This document shows, piece after piece, positions 28,287 through 36,491 of a stretch of DNA of 64,000 nucleotides. Origin of the DNA: Dyadobacter sp. MSC1_007 (GTDB lineage Bacteria; Bacteroidota; Bacteroidia; Cytophagales; Spirosomataceae). A program made the position numbers and the translations under genes. Location of the stretch: the NCBI RefSeq assembly GCF_023667495.1, contig NZ_JAMOZL010000005.1, positions 463,092 through 527,091 on the forward strand. Direction: 5' to 3'. Each line of letters begins with the position of its first letter. The first letter of the stretch is position 1. A model generated the notes under the pieces. That model ran no database searches, had not been told where the DNA came from, and saw nothing but the letters and a program-made list of their open reading frames with translations.

Positions 28287-28742
28287 TTATTTACGCTGCT
28301 GATATTCCGTTTTAAGTTTTTCCAGTTCGGCTTCCTGGTTGATGGATTTGAAATAAAAGTACAAACCTGCGATCAGGAAAATTTTCGATAGTATAAACAC
28401 CACAATGAATGCTGGCCGCCAGTATTTATGCACCTTAATATGCGTGTCATTAACTTCTATATCCAGGTACTTCCCCGATTGGGTATCATGCTGGCTATGA
28501 TCCGACGATTGTTTCTTTCCGCGGACAGTTCTCAATTGAATAATTTCCCTGACAGCCTCGGGCGGCGCAACGGATCCGCCTTCGAAATAATGTTTGATAT
28601 CTGACTCAAGATCACTTACGTAAGCAGATAGCGACCTGTCGGAGAGCATCATCTCTCTTACCTGCTCCTGTTCCGCCTCATCGGCAAGCCCCATTAAATG
28701 CGACTCAAGAACTCCACTTTCGATAAACTCCTGCTTAGTCAA
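28287..28742 (-). CDS. Probable membrane anti-sigma factor without zinc motif
   Basis: A 151-residue protein. The N-terminal helical domain (ESHLMGLADEAEQEQVREMM, about 13-33, then SDLESDIKHYFEGG) resembles the anti-sigma domains of RskA-type proteins, but the H-x3-C-x2-C zinc motif is absent. One membrane helix lies at about 112-133 (FIVVFILSKIFLIAGLYFYF), with a short Glu/Lys tail outside. It follows the sigma-like gene by 11 bp, the usual sigma/anti-sigma order. The product would hold the sigma-like protein at the inner membrane. Assigned from context and topology. Confidence 0.65.
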   Translation of the reverse strand: MTKQEFIESGVLESHLMGLADEAEQEQVREMMLSDRSLSAYVSDLESDIKHYFEGGSVAPPEAVREIIQLRTVRGKKQSSDHSQHDTQSGKYLDIEVNDTHIKVHKYWRPAFIVVFILSKIFLIAGLYFYFKSINQEAELEKLKTEYQQRK

Positions 28743-28753
28743 TGTTAAGGTAT

Positions 28754-29200
28754 TTAAGCGGTTCGATATGACTTGAAAAATTCGTGGAATGAACGCAAAA
28801 CCTCCGATTTGGATATGTTCAACCTTCCCGCCACTTCATCGGGCGTTAGCCCCTGGCGAAATGCGAGGTCAAAGATATTCTCCGGAGAAGCGTCGGATGC
28901 TGTTACCACTGCGGTTGTTAGGGCTGTCAGTTTACGTTTCGCTTCCACCGCTTTTGACCGGGCCAGTTTGATTACACAGGCGGCAAAAGTGAAAGGGTAA
29001 CTGTTACAGGCCTGCAATTCGGGCGACGAAAACACGCTGACCAGCACTTCCTGAGCCAAATGCGTCTGAGGAAGGATCTGCAGAATAATCCCGTACGCCA
29101 TAGCGCCATATTGGTCGTAGACTTCGAGTGGGGTCAGCGTCCGGGGTTTTGAAAGCGCCTGGTTGTCGACTCCATTATTCGCTCGTTCCAACTCATTCAT
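28754..29200 (-). CDS. Degenerate ECF sigma-70-like protein
   Basis: A 148-residue protein. Residues about 25-60 (VYDQYGAMAYGIILQILPQTHLAQEVLVSVF) follow the sigma region 2 pattern of ECF factors, and residues about 108-145 (IFDLAFRQGLTPDEVAGRLNISKSEVLRSFHEFFKSY) resemble region 4. The region-2 part that melts the -10 element (the ...DVFIKAW...RT..W... stretch) is largely lost, and the protein is 30-40 residues shorter than usual ECF factors. It may bind RNA polymerase weakly or act as a regulator instead. It is paired with the membrane protein immediately downstream. Confidence 0.6.
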   Translation of the reverse strand: MNELERANNGVDNQALSKPRTLTPLEVYDQYGAMAYGIILQILPQTHLAQEVLVSVFSSPELQACNSYPFTFAACVIKLARSKAVEAKRKLTALTTAVVTASDASPENIFDLAFRQGLTPDEVAGRLNISKSEVLRSFHEFFKSYRTA

Positions 29201-29375
29201 ACATTACTAATAATTAAAAAGATGATCGGGCAGGAGATTGATTGCAATTTATGTTCCCCTGAGGCCGGGGATGTTTTGAAATAGTGTGAAGTTTCAAGGT
29301 AAATTTAACAGAATAAGCTAATAAACTGTCTGATAAGTATAAAAAGTTTGCTTTCCCGAATGGATATTCAATGAC

Positions 29376-29383
29376 TAACTTTG
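29376..29383 (+). promoter_or_regulatory. -7 promoter box directly in front of the HAD gene
   Basis: A perfect TAACTTTG at 29376-29383 ends only four bases before ATG 29388, so transcription would begin at or within a base or two of the start codon (leaderless mRNA). TTTG at 29347-29350 is a possible -33, 25 bp upstream. Confidence 0.5.
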
Positions 29384-29387
29384 CAGC

Positions 29388-30044
29388 ATGAAGGAAAAGA
29401 TAGCAGTTATATTTGATATGGATGGCGTTATCTGCCATACCAACCCCTACCATTCCCACGCATTCAGAGAGTTTTTCTCCAAACGCGACCTTTCTCCGAC
29501 CGACGCGGAATTTGCCGAGCATATGTTTGGGAAAAGCAATAGCTACATTTTAAGTCATTTCTTGAAACGCGTTGTGGAAGGCGATGAACTTTTGCAAATG
29601 GAAGATGAAAAGGAAAGCCTGTTCCGCCAGTTGTACGAACCTTATGTAGAGCCGATTGAAGGGATAGTAGGTTTTATGCAGGACTTGAAAAACAATGGTG
29701 CGGTGCTCGGCGTGGCTACTTCTGCACCACGTGCCAACCTCGATCTCATCCTGAGTAAAGTGCCAATCGCTGGCCTTATGGGTTCGTTTCTGGCAAGCGA
29801 AAATGTGAAAAAGCACAAACCCGATCCGGAGGTGTATCTTAAATCAGCTGAAAATCTGGGCGTTTCTCCGGATCAATGTGTAGTTTTTGAAGATTCGTTC
29901 TCAGGCGTTTCCGCAGGTTTGCGGGCAGGAATGCGGGTTGTGGGTGTGTTGAGTTCTCACAAAAAGGAAGAACTTCCTTCCTGTAACCTTTACATTGAAA
30001 ATTACAGGGAGATGTCTTTTGAGCAAATAAAAACACTTTTCTAA
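29388..30044 (+). CDS. HAD-superfamily phosphatase/phosphomutase (beta-phosphoglucomutase-like)
   Basis: A 218-residue HAD hydrolase with motif I DMDGVICHTNPYH (nucleophile and acid/base Asp), a helical C1 cap, motif II in GVATSAP (Thr/Ser), motif III Lys in ENVKKHKPDPEVY and motif IV FEDSFSG. The subgroup is closest to beta-phosphoglucomutase or phosphoglycolate phosphatase-like enzymes. The substrate is uncertain. ATG 29388 is the only start that keeps motif I intact, and it lies four bases after a promoter box. It ends 2 bp before the stop of the PmoB-like gene on the other strand. Confidence 0.88.
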   Translation: MKEKIAVIFDMDGVICHTNPYHSHAFREFFSKRDLSPTDAEFAEHMFGKSNSYILSHFLKRVVEGDELLQMEDEKESLFRQLYEPYVEPIEGIVGFMQDLKNNGAVLGVATSAPRANLDLILSKVPIAGLMGSFLASENVKKHKPDPEVYLKSAENLGVSPDQCVVFEDSFSGVSAGLRAGMRVVGVLSSHKKEELPSCNLYIENYREMSFEQIKTLF

Positions 30045-30046
30045 TA

Positions 30047-31708
30047 CTATAATGCGACCTGGCCGGTGACTTTGACATCGAAGACGCCGGTCAGCACTTT
30101 TTCGTTTCGTTTGATCTGTAAAAAGATCCGGTAACGTCCTTCTTTGGGAAATGAATAAGGGAAGGAAATGCGGCTGCCGTGCTCCATTCCGGTCATTCCG
30201 CCGGTGCTCGTGTCGTACATGCCCATTTCTGTCATCAGGAAAATCTCTCTTTCGATCATTGGCATAGCCTTTAATCTTGCCAAATGGCGGTCCACGCTAT
30301 CCCTGAAAACAATGGGTGAAGGTTTTTTAACCACGCGAGCAGTGTCGGATATTCTGTTCTTGAAAGTCTTTTCAGCCGCAACCGAAAATGAACCGGAGGG
30401 GTGCAAATGGATATAAACCGAACCGTCGGAACGGACGACGGCAGCATGCCCGAGCATGCCCAGGTAGGGTTCGGGTAGGCAAGGGCTTCCATCAGGATTG
30501 AAAATTTCAAAATTAAGCTGATATGGCCTACCTGCTTCCAACGGCTTATCCGGCTTGCCCTCCCAAATAGCGTAGGAGCCATCGCCAAACACGGTTTTGG
30601 TTCCAGGTTTTCCGCAGATCACCACATTGTCGTCCATCGGGATTTTGCCCGGCGTGTTCAATGGATCGGTGATTACATAGGTGTCTTCAATAGCAGAATT
30701 GCCCTGCGCGGGTCCTGCTGCTGTTAATGCTGGAATTTCAAGGGTATCTGTAATGGTTTCCGCAAAGCCGGAATACTGTATGATGTCCGAATACACGAGG
30801 TATTTTCCTGCCGGTAACCGGGGCAGCTCCGTTTGAAAAGTGAGGCTGTCCTTACGTTCGGGATGAATGTGGGCAAATGCGTCCAGACCAGGTATCCGCA
30901 CCAAAAAAGTATGCATAAGCTTTCCATGGTCGGGAACAAGTGTGCTTAGCATGCTGCCCCTACGCTTGCGGTTCCAGCCGGTAGTGTCTATTTTAAGCTC
31001 AAAAATCCGCTGAGAGTCCCTCACTCCGACGGTTGCATTGCCTTTAAGCGGTTTGTACAGCCATTCTTTATATTCATCCGCCCAGGCGTCCCACCAGCTG
31101 CTGCCACCGTAAAGGATAAGCGAGCACACGATGGTAGCAATGCCCATATTGATCCACCTTTTGCGCTTTTGTTTGGCATTTAAAGCGTCACCAGGTTTGA
31201 GAAGCCCATCACTTACACTCGCCCCGATTGTAGTGATCATCAGCAGGAAAAGCACCAAACCCAGTACGCTCAATCCGATTCCAAGTTCTTTTGGCATCTC
31301 TCTTTCGGCAGTCGACACTGCGACAACAGGGACGATCAGTTCACTGTCTCCCTGGATTCCCTGAATGCGGATTTGCGCGCTCGAAGATCCCCATTCCATG
31401 AGCCACACGCTGCCCTCGAACTGGCCGCGCTGGCCCGGTATGGCCGTAAGGTCGTCATAAGTAGGTGCCCCTTTGTCGCCGGAGTAGAAATAAATAGGCC
31501 GGACCGATACTTTCTGGGCATCTCCGTTCTCGACGAAAACGGTCACTTTGGCTGTCCCCGGGATTACATCCGGCGGAGTGACGCTGATCATGACCTTGTA
31601 CGGGCCAGCCTGCGCCTGCATTTGCACGCCTGCGCTGCCTACGTGTGCATATGCAGCGATCCCGTTGATGAAAAGCAGGATAAGGAGGAAGGAGGATATC
31701 TTTTTCAT
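30047..31708 (-). CDS. PmoB-like membrane-anchored beta-domain protein (putative copper monooxygenase subunit)
   Basis: A 553-residue protein. A signal peptide is predicted to cleave after Ala21, which would expose His22 (AYA/HVGSAG) as N-terminal residue, as His33 is in PmoB. A YtkA/cupredoxin-like beta domain (about 33-130) comes next, then TM1 (142-163), a basic cytoplasmic loop, TM2 (186-203) and a large C-terminal beta region. That region has two related HxHP elements (AHIHPE, His280/282; YIHLHPSG, His434/436), other His residues (261, 266, 421) and a Met/His-rich segment near 492-510. The order beta-TM-TM-beta is that of PmoB/AmoB. The HxH of the PmoB CuB site (H137/H139) is not found in the N-terminal domain. 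It overlaps the PmoC/PmoA-like gene by 4 bp (ATGA). Homology is remote and the function inferred. Confidence 0.6.
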   Translation of the reverse strand: MKKISSFLLILLFINGIAAYAHVGSAGVQMQAQAGPYKVMISVTPPDVIPGTAKVTVFVENGDAQKVSVRPIYFYSGDKGAPTYDDLTAIPGQRGQFEGSVWLMEWGSSSAQIRIQGIQGDSELIVPVVAVSTAEREMPKELGIGLSVLGLVLFLLMITTIGASVSDGLLKPGDALNAKQKRKRWINMGIATIVCSLILYGGSSWWDAWADEYKEWLYKPLKGNATVGVRDSQRIFELKIDTTGWNRKRRGSMLSTLVPDHGKLMHTFLVRIPGLDAFAHIHPERKDSLTFQTELPRLPAGKYLVYSDIIQYSGFAETITDTLEIPALTAAGPAQGNSAIEDTYVITDPLNTPGKIPMDDNVVICGKPGTKTVFGDGSYAIWEGKPDKPLEAGRPYQLNFEIFNPDGSPCLPEPYLGMLGHAAVVRSDGSVYIHLHPSGSFSVAAEKTFKNRISDTARVVKKPSPIVFRDSVDRHLARLKAMPMIEREIFLMTEMGMYDTSTGGMTGMEHGSRISFPYSFPKEGRYRIFLQIKRNEKVLTGVFDVKVTGQVAL

Positions 31709-32925
31709 CGCTGAATCTTATGCATCCATTGGCCCCAGGCGAGACCGATACGGGTTGAAATCAATGTAACTATGAGTGCTAATCCGAGACCTTTTAGCAG
31801 GGACGGTGTGTCTTCCACCATCCACGGGCCGAATTTGTAGCGGTATTGCCAGTCAGGATCATTGCCGAAATACCAGTAATGGCTGCCAAAAAACCAGTTC
31901 CGGGCATAAGGGGATTCCATCAAAAATGCCCCGAAATACCATTGGACCAAAAAGAAAACGATGATGAACGCGCTCCCAAGGATTGCTGCCAGCCACCAGT
32001 CGTTCAGATGTTGGTAGCGATTGCGAAGGATATCGATCACAATCGCAGGAATAACCAGTAGTAAGGGAAAATGAAAGCCTTGGTAGTGGTCTATGTGATT
32101 TAGAATGGGGCCCAGCTTTGGTTCTGCCGGAAACAGCGGGATGATCCAGAGTGTTGACAGCATCAGGAAAGTGTATACACCCGTCACCGCGGTAGCTGCC
32201 CATTTGTGGGAAACCGCCCTGCTGGCAGCCATCAGCAACAATGGCAATGCGCCACCAGCCACCTGATAATAACTGGAACGGTGCGATTGCATTCGTCCAA
32301 GTTCCTCGGACAATAGTGTATACCAAATGGTCAGCAGAAACCCTGCCGACAATGCGAATAACCAGAAGAGCGTTTTATCCCCCTTTTTGCCTGTGTCAGC
32401 TGCTTTATCCAGCCAGTTTTTCAATTGATTCTTAACTGCGATAACACTCACCATCGCCCCAAATTGTATGCCGATAATCCCCAGAATCAGTACTGTATGT
32501 GGAGGAGAAAGAATGGTAACGTCGAGGCCGTAGGTATTATGCCACCAATCGTCGAATGGGGCAGAAGTAAGCATGGAGAGGGCGCCCCAAACGCAGAATA
32601 GCGAGCCTAACGAGCTGTAAAAGAATCCCCAGATACGGACGCTGCCAGCTTTTTCGAGCGGACTGCCCCAGAAAGTTTTGCGTAAAATTTCGTAGCCCGA
32701 GAACAGACCAGCGACCACCGCGCCAAGGTAAATCACCAAATGCGGGGGCGAAAGCAGACCGTCACGGCCAATGCTTAAATGCCAGCATATGTCCCAGATC
32801 AGCCCGGTGATCACACAAAACGACGCAAACACCGTCGCGAAAATATAAACAGGAATGCCGGAATGTGATTGTACAGTCACTGTTCGTCCTTCATACCCTT
32901 GCGGCTGGCTGGTCGTTGTTTGCAT
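31705..32925 (-). CDS. PmoC-PmoA-like polytopic membrane protein (putative copper monooxygenase)
   Basis: A 406-residue protein with about ten membrane helices. Two related motifs lie in the N-terminal half: D45-x3-H49-x12-H62 (WDICWHLSIGRDGLLSPPH) and D125-x3-H129-x13-H143 (DDWWHNTYGLDVTILSPPH). The spacings equal those of the PmoC metal sites as I recall them for Methylococcus capsulatus (D156/H160/H173 and N227/H231/H245), with shared neighbours W-H, I-x-R-D and P-x-H. The C-terminal half has FHFPLLLVIPAIVIDIL (284-300), resembling the PmoA segment FVFPASLVPGAIILD, then AILG...QW and a loop before a last helix. This suggests a fused C-A subunit followed by a B subunit. Substrate and activity are unknown. 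Confidence 0.6.
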   Translation of the reverse strand: MQTTTSQPQGYEGRTVTVQSHSGIPVYIFATVFASFCVITGLIWDICWHLSIGRDGLLSPPHLVIYLGAVVAGLFSGYEILRKTFWGSPLEKAGSVRIWGFFYSSLGSLFCVWGALSMLTSAPFDDWWHNTYGLDVTILSPPHTVLILGIIGIQFGAMVSVIAVKNQLKNWLDKAADTGKKGDKTLFWLFALSAGFLLTIWYTLLSEELGRMQSHRSSYYQVAGGALPLLLMAASRAVSHKWAATAVTGVYTFLMLSTLWIIPLFPAEPKLGPILNHIDHYQGFHFPLLLVIPAIVIDILRNRYQHLNDWWLAAILGSAFIIVFFLVQWYFGAFLMESPYARNWFFGSHYWYFGNDPDWQYRYKFGPWMVEDTPSLLKGLGLALIVTLISTRIGLAWGQWMHKIQR

Positions 32926-32963
32926 TTATTTCAAGAGGGAATATTGAGTTTCTGGTAATACTG

Positions 32964-32997
32964 CAAATCTCGTAAAACAGACACTCATAAATGCAAA
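32964..32997 (-). promoter_or_regulatory. Putative promoter of the PmoC-A/PmoB-like operon
   Basis: On the minus strand, TTTG (32997-32994) and GAGATTTG (32971-32964, one mismatch to TAnnTTTG) are separated by 22 bp, about 40 bp before the start codon at 32925. Confidence 0.35.
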
Positions 32998-33038
32998 TGC
33001 CCCTATGTTGTCTTGTTTTTTATTAAAAACAATAAACC

Positions 33039-33653
33039 TTAAAATGGTCGCATTGCTTTTACAAAACGGCCTTTAAAGTAAGTCGAAAAAAGATTGTCCT
33101 CCCTTACCCCCCGCGAGGTGGACGCATGGATGAAGATGATTTCCTGCTGGCCGCGGACGTCTGTTACGATTCCGGCATGCGAAACATAGCCTTCCTTACC
33201 AGCTTCCGGCACAAAGAAGAGCCAGTCGCCCGGTTTGATCTCATCCAGCTTGCTGACTTCCTGCCCGAATTCCGATTGCTGCCAGGATATCCGGGGCACT
33301 TTCACGCCGATTTCGGAGTAAACCGAGCAAATAAGGCCCGAGCAATCGATGCCACTTTTATCATTCCCGCCAGACCGGTAAGGCGTTCCGGTGTAAGTAC
33401 GGGCGATCTGGACGACCTGCGGGATTTCAGACGCGGGTAATGCACCCGGTTTCGCATAAGCCGGTTTTGAAGGGGTTGGTCTGCGTGCGGGGGCTTTGGC
33501 TGCGGGTTTCCGGGTAGGGGCGGGCCGGCCTCTGCCGCGGGAAACGGTACTCTTTTCGGGAGCTTTGCGGAATACTTCGCAGGAGAACGTAAGGGTAGTC
33601 AATAAGAGCGTGCAAATGATAGGGAAAATGGAGCTGGAAAATTGCTTCTTCAT
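33039..33653 (-). CDS. NlpC/P60 (C40) cell-wall peptidase lipoprotein
   Basis: A 204-residue protein, started at ATG 33653 (MKKQFSSSIFPIICTLLLTTLTFSC), which gives a lipoprotein signal with lipobox LTFSC. A Pro/Ala/Lys/Arg-rich linker of about 50 residues follows, then a C-terminal NlpC/P60 domain with the catalytic Cys in SGIDCSGLICSVY, His in YVSHAGIVTD and the third polar residue in FIHAST. It probably cuts murein stem peptides at the outer membrane. It is a single gene, divergent from the FAH gene. Confidence 0.9.
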   Translation of the reverse strand: MKKQFSSSIFPIICTLLLTTLTFSCEVFRKAPEKSTVSRGRGRPAPTRKPAAKAPARRPTPSKPAYAKPGALPASEIPQVVQIARTYTGTPYRSGGNDKSGIDCSGLICSVYSEIGVKVPRISWQQSEFGQEVSKLDEIKPGDWLFFVPEAGKEGYVSHAGIVTDVRGQQEIIFIHASTSRGVREDNLFSTYFKGRFVKAMRPF

Positions 33654-33788
33654 GCGTAAGCTTTGTAATGACCCGATGATTAATCCAAAAATAGTAATAA
33701 TATGATCTTGAAAAGAACAGACGAGTCTGAACGGCGGTGCCTGCATTACTATTTTAACTGTATCACAAGCGAAAAATTGTGGTAAAAA

Positions 33789-33820
33789 TTGTGAGGCTGG
33801 CCGCTTTGTAAGTAGCTTTG
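33789..33820 (+). promoter_or_regulatory. Bacteroidota-type promoter of the FAH-family gene
   Basis: TTG (33789-33791) and a perfect TAGCTTTG (33813-33820) with 21-bp spacing; the predicted start near 33826 gives a leader of about 35 nt. This is the best-spaced promoter in the window. Confidence 0.6.
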
Positions 33821-33860
33821 CCCCTGACTTTCATTCCATTTATTAATTGAATTACATCTG

Positions 33861-34472
33861 ATGAAAATTATTTGTGTAGGCCGGAACTACGCGGAGCATA
33901 TTGCCGAACTGAACAACGAGAAACCCGATGCTCCTGTCATATTTCTGAAACCTGAAACCGCACAGATCCGCCTTGGAGAGCCTTTTTTCTATCCTGATTT
34001 TTCAAAAGATGTACACTACGAAGTGGAGCTGGTGGTGAAGATCAATAAAGTAGGCAAGAATATCGAAGAGCGCTTTGCACACAAATATTACGATGAAATC
34101 GGCATCGGTATCGACTTCACAGCACGCGACCTGCAATCCGAACTGAAAGCAAAAGGATTGCCCTGGGAGCTGGCAAAGGCATTCAATGGCTCGGCCCCGG
34201 TTTCGGACTTCGTTCCTGTCGCCGATTTTGCAGATGTCCAGAATATCAACTTCTCTTTGAATGTAAATGGCGAGACGCGTCAGAATGGCAACTCTTCCAT
34301 GATGCTCTACCGCATCGATTACCTCATTTCGTTTGTTTCCAAATTCTTTATGCTCAAAAAAGGCGATCTTATTTTTACCGGAACACCGAAAGGCGTCGGG
34401 CCGGTGCAGATAGGGGATAAGCTCACAGCAGCCATCGAGGGCAAGAAGATGCTGGAATTATTCGTTAGGTAA
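33861..34472 (+). CDS. Fumarylacetoacetate hydrolase (FAH) family protein
   Basis: A 203-residue FAH-fold protein close to FAHD1-like acylpyruvase/oxaloacetate decarboxylases. It begins MKIICVGRNYAEHI; the metal ligands are in YEVELVVKI (E-x-E) and GIGIDFTARDLQ (Asp), and FTGTPKGVGPV is the conserved C-terminal loop. The short single-domain form acts on acylpyruvates or oxaloacetate. It precedes the M23 gene by 54 bp on the same strand. Confidence 0.9.
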   Translation: MKIICVGRNYAEHIAELNNEKPDAPVIFLKPETAQIRLGEPFFYPDFSKDVHYEVELVVKINKVGKNIEERFAHKYYDEIGIGIDFTARDLQSELKAKGLPWELAKAFNGSAPVSDFVPVADFADVQNINFSLNVNGETRQNGNSSMMLYRIDYLISFVSKFFMLKKGDLIFTGTPKGVGPVQIGDKLTAAIEGKKMLELFVR

Positions 34473-34526
34473 ATCCAATTCCTTTTGTATCAGCGGCATA
34501 GCGCCGCCTATCCATACGCTTCTTTC

Positions 34527-36488
34527 ATGCAAGATTATCTTCGGACAATGGTCCGTATCAGTCTTTTTGTTCTACTTTTTGCGGGTGCCGCCGACGTTAC
34601 TGTTGCCCAAAAGCAATCTTATACCCAAGGCTATTACCAGTTTCCGATCCGGCCGGGATTAGCCAATTCGCTTGCCGGTGGGTTGGGTGATCTGCGCAGC
34701 AACCACTTCCATGCAGGACTGGATATCCGAACAGAACAACGCGAGGGTTTACCGGTTTACGCCGCTGCCGAAGGTTATGTTTACAAAGTGGCGGTCCAGC
34801 GGAGTGGTTATGGCAATGTTATTTTTCTTCGTCATCCCAATGGTCAGACCACTGTTTACGGGCATTTACTCAAATTCTCCGAGCCGCTGGCGACATACGT
34901 CCGGGAGGAGCAATATAAAAAGCAGACTTTTGAAATAGACCTTTTTCCGGAAGCTGGCAAATACATGTTCCGGAAGGGCGAGGTAATCGCGCTTTCGGGC
35001 AATACGGGCGGATCTGCCGGCCCGCATTTGCATTTCGAGGTACGTGATTCGAAGGATAATTATCTTAATCCGCTGTATTTCGGATTTAAAGAAATCAGGG
35101 ACGTTACGCCGCCTAAGTTTGTCAACCTGGCGGTAAGACCGCTCGATATCAATGGTCGGGTGAATGGACAGTTTGATAGGAAGGTATATGCGCCGGTGAA
35201 ACAAAAGGACGGTTCCTACCGCTTGCCTTATCCGGTGTCCGCAACGGGCATTATCGGCTTTGACCTGGTCGCACATGACCAGATGACTGGCACTGGCTTC
35301 CGGTACGGCCTGCAATGCATTGAGATCAGGATGGACGGGCGCGAAGTGTTTTCGTATAATATGGAGATCTTCCCAAATACTTCCACCAGGGACTATAACA
35401 ACCTGATCGATTACGAAACGGAGCAGAAAACCGGGCAGCGTTTCCTGAAATGCTACGTACCCGATGGTAATAATTTCAATCTGTATAAAACGGATGCGTA
35501 CAAAGGAAAGCTGAACATTACCGATACGCTAAGCCACGAAGTAAGGATCCGCATTTCCGATTCGTTTGAAAACTTTTCCGAGCTCATATTCACGATTAAG
35601 GGAGAAGCACAGAACCCGCCACTGCCGGTATTCCCGGCGGAGGTAAACCCGGAATGGGTGCAAACCGAAGTGCAGGAGAATACGCTGATCGTGAAGGCCA
35701 AATATTACCGGAGCCTCGAACCATCTGCCACCTATTATGTTCAGGGGAAAGAGCAGAATAAAGCGCCCGATTTCTACGCAGGAGAGTCCGCGGTCTTTTT
35801 GACGGATTTGCGGGAACACAGGCCCGATTCTGTTAAAATAGGCACTTCTACGGTTAAGACTTTTTTGAGAAGCCAGGTTTTGCCGGGTATTGCCTCGTCA
35901 TTTAAGGAGGCGAAATGGTCGGTGGATTTCAAGAACACGAGTTTGTTTGATACACTTTTCCTGACCGGCCAGCAGAATTTCAATGCATTGACCATCAATA
36001 ACCGTGGTACCGCTTTAAACGATTATATATCTGTGACTTTCACGCCTGAAAAGGCCCCGGAGATGAAGGAGCGGACGCAAGTTTACCGCTATTTGAATGG
36101 CGACTACCGTTTTCTGGGCGGTAAATGGGATGGCGACATGATCCGCTTCGATACCCGGGAATTGGGTACTTTCGTGATCCAGGCCGACACGGTGCCTCCG
36201 AGGGCGCGTCTTGTTGAACACAGCAAAAAGCGGATACGCGGCTATATATGGGACCCAATGTCAGGTATCAACCATTTCAAAGCATTGGTAAATGGCGAAT
36301 GGGTATTGTTAAATTATGATTTCAAAAAAGGATATATCTGGTCGGAGAAGCTCGATGAAAATCAGCCGTTTGAAGGAGAACTCGTGCTGGAAGTGACGGA
36401 TAGGGCCGGAAATAGTACTATCTTGCGAACAGAATTGGTTGACCCGGTTGTTATCCCAAAGAAGAAAATAAGAAAACGCAAACGATAG
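34527..36488 (+). CDS. Exported M23-family metallopeptidase with long C-terminal region
   Basis: A 653-residue protein, started at ATG 34527 (MQDYLRTMVRISLFVLLF); the in-frame TTG at 34485 is rejected, and ATG 34548 is another option. After the signal peptide (ending VTVAQ) comes a LytM/M23 domain: HFHAGLDIRT (H-x3-D zinc pair), TVYGHL and HLHFEV (H-x-H). It is catalytically complete. The remaining 420 residues are beta-rich, Ig-like by eye and lack a T9SS sorting end. It is a likely DD-endopeptidase acting on murein cross-links. The Bcp gene follows 3 bp later. Confidence 0.87.
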   Translation: MQDYLRTMVRISLFVLLFAGAADVTVAQKQSYTQGYYQFPIRPGLANSLAGGLGDLRSNHFHAGLDIRTEQREGLPVYAAAEGYVYKVAVQRSGYGNVIFLRHPNGQTTVYGHLLKFSEPLATYVREEQYKKQTFEIDLFPEAGKYMFRKGEVIALSGNTGGSAGPHLHFEVRDSKDNYLNPLYFGFKEIRDVTPPKFVNLAVRPLDINGRVNGQFDRKVYAPVKQKDGSYRLPYPVSATGIIGFDLVAHDQMTGTGFRYGLQCIEIRMDGREVFSYNMEIFPNTSTRDYNNLIDYETEQKTGQRFLKCYVPDGNNFNLYKTDAYKGKLNITDTLSHEVRIRISDSFENFSELIFTIKGEAQNPPLPVFPAEVNPEWVQTEVQENTLIVKAKYYRSLEPSATYYVQGKEQNKAPDFYAGESAVFLTDLREHRPDSVKIGTSTVKTFLRSQVLPGIASSFKEAKWSVDFKNTSLFDTLFLTGQQNFNALTINNRGTALNDYISVTFTPEKAPEMKERTQVYRYLNGDYRFLGGKWDGDMIRFDTRELGTFVIQADTVPPRARLVEHSKKRIRGYIWDPMSGINHFKALVNGEWVLLNYDFKKGYIWSEKLDENQPFEGELVLEVTDRAGNSTILRTELVDPVVIPKKKIRKRKR

Positions 36489-36491
36489 AAT

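Noticed and set aside
29255..29269. Small CCCC...GGGG hairpin before the HAD gene
   Set aside because: Only four base pairs and no T-run; not convincing as a terminator or operator.
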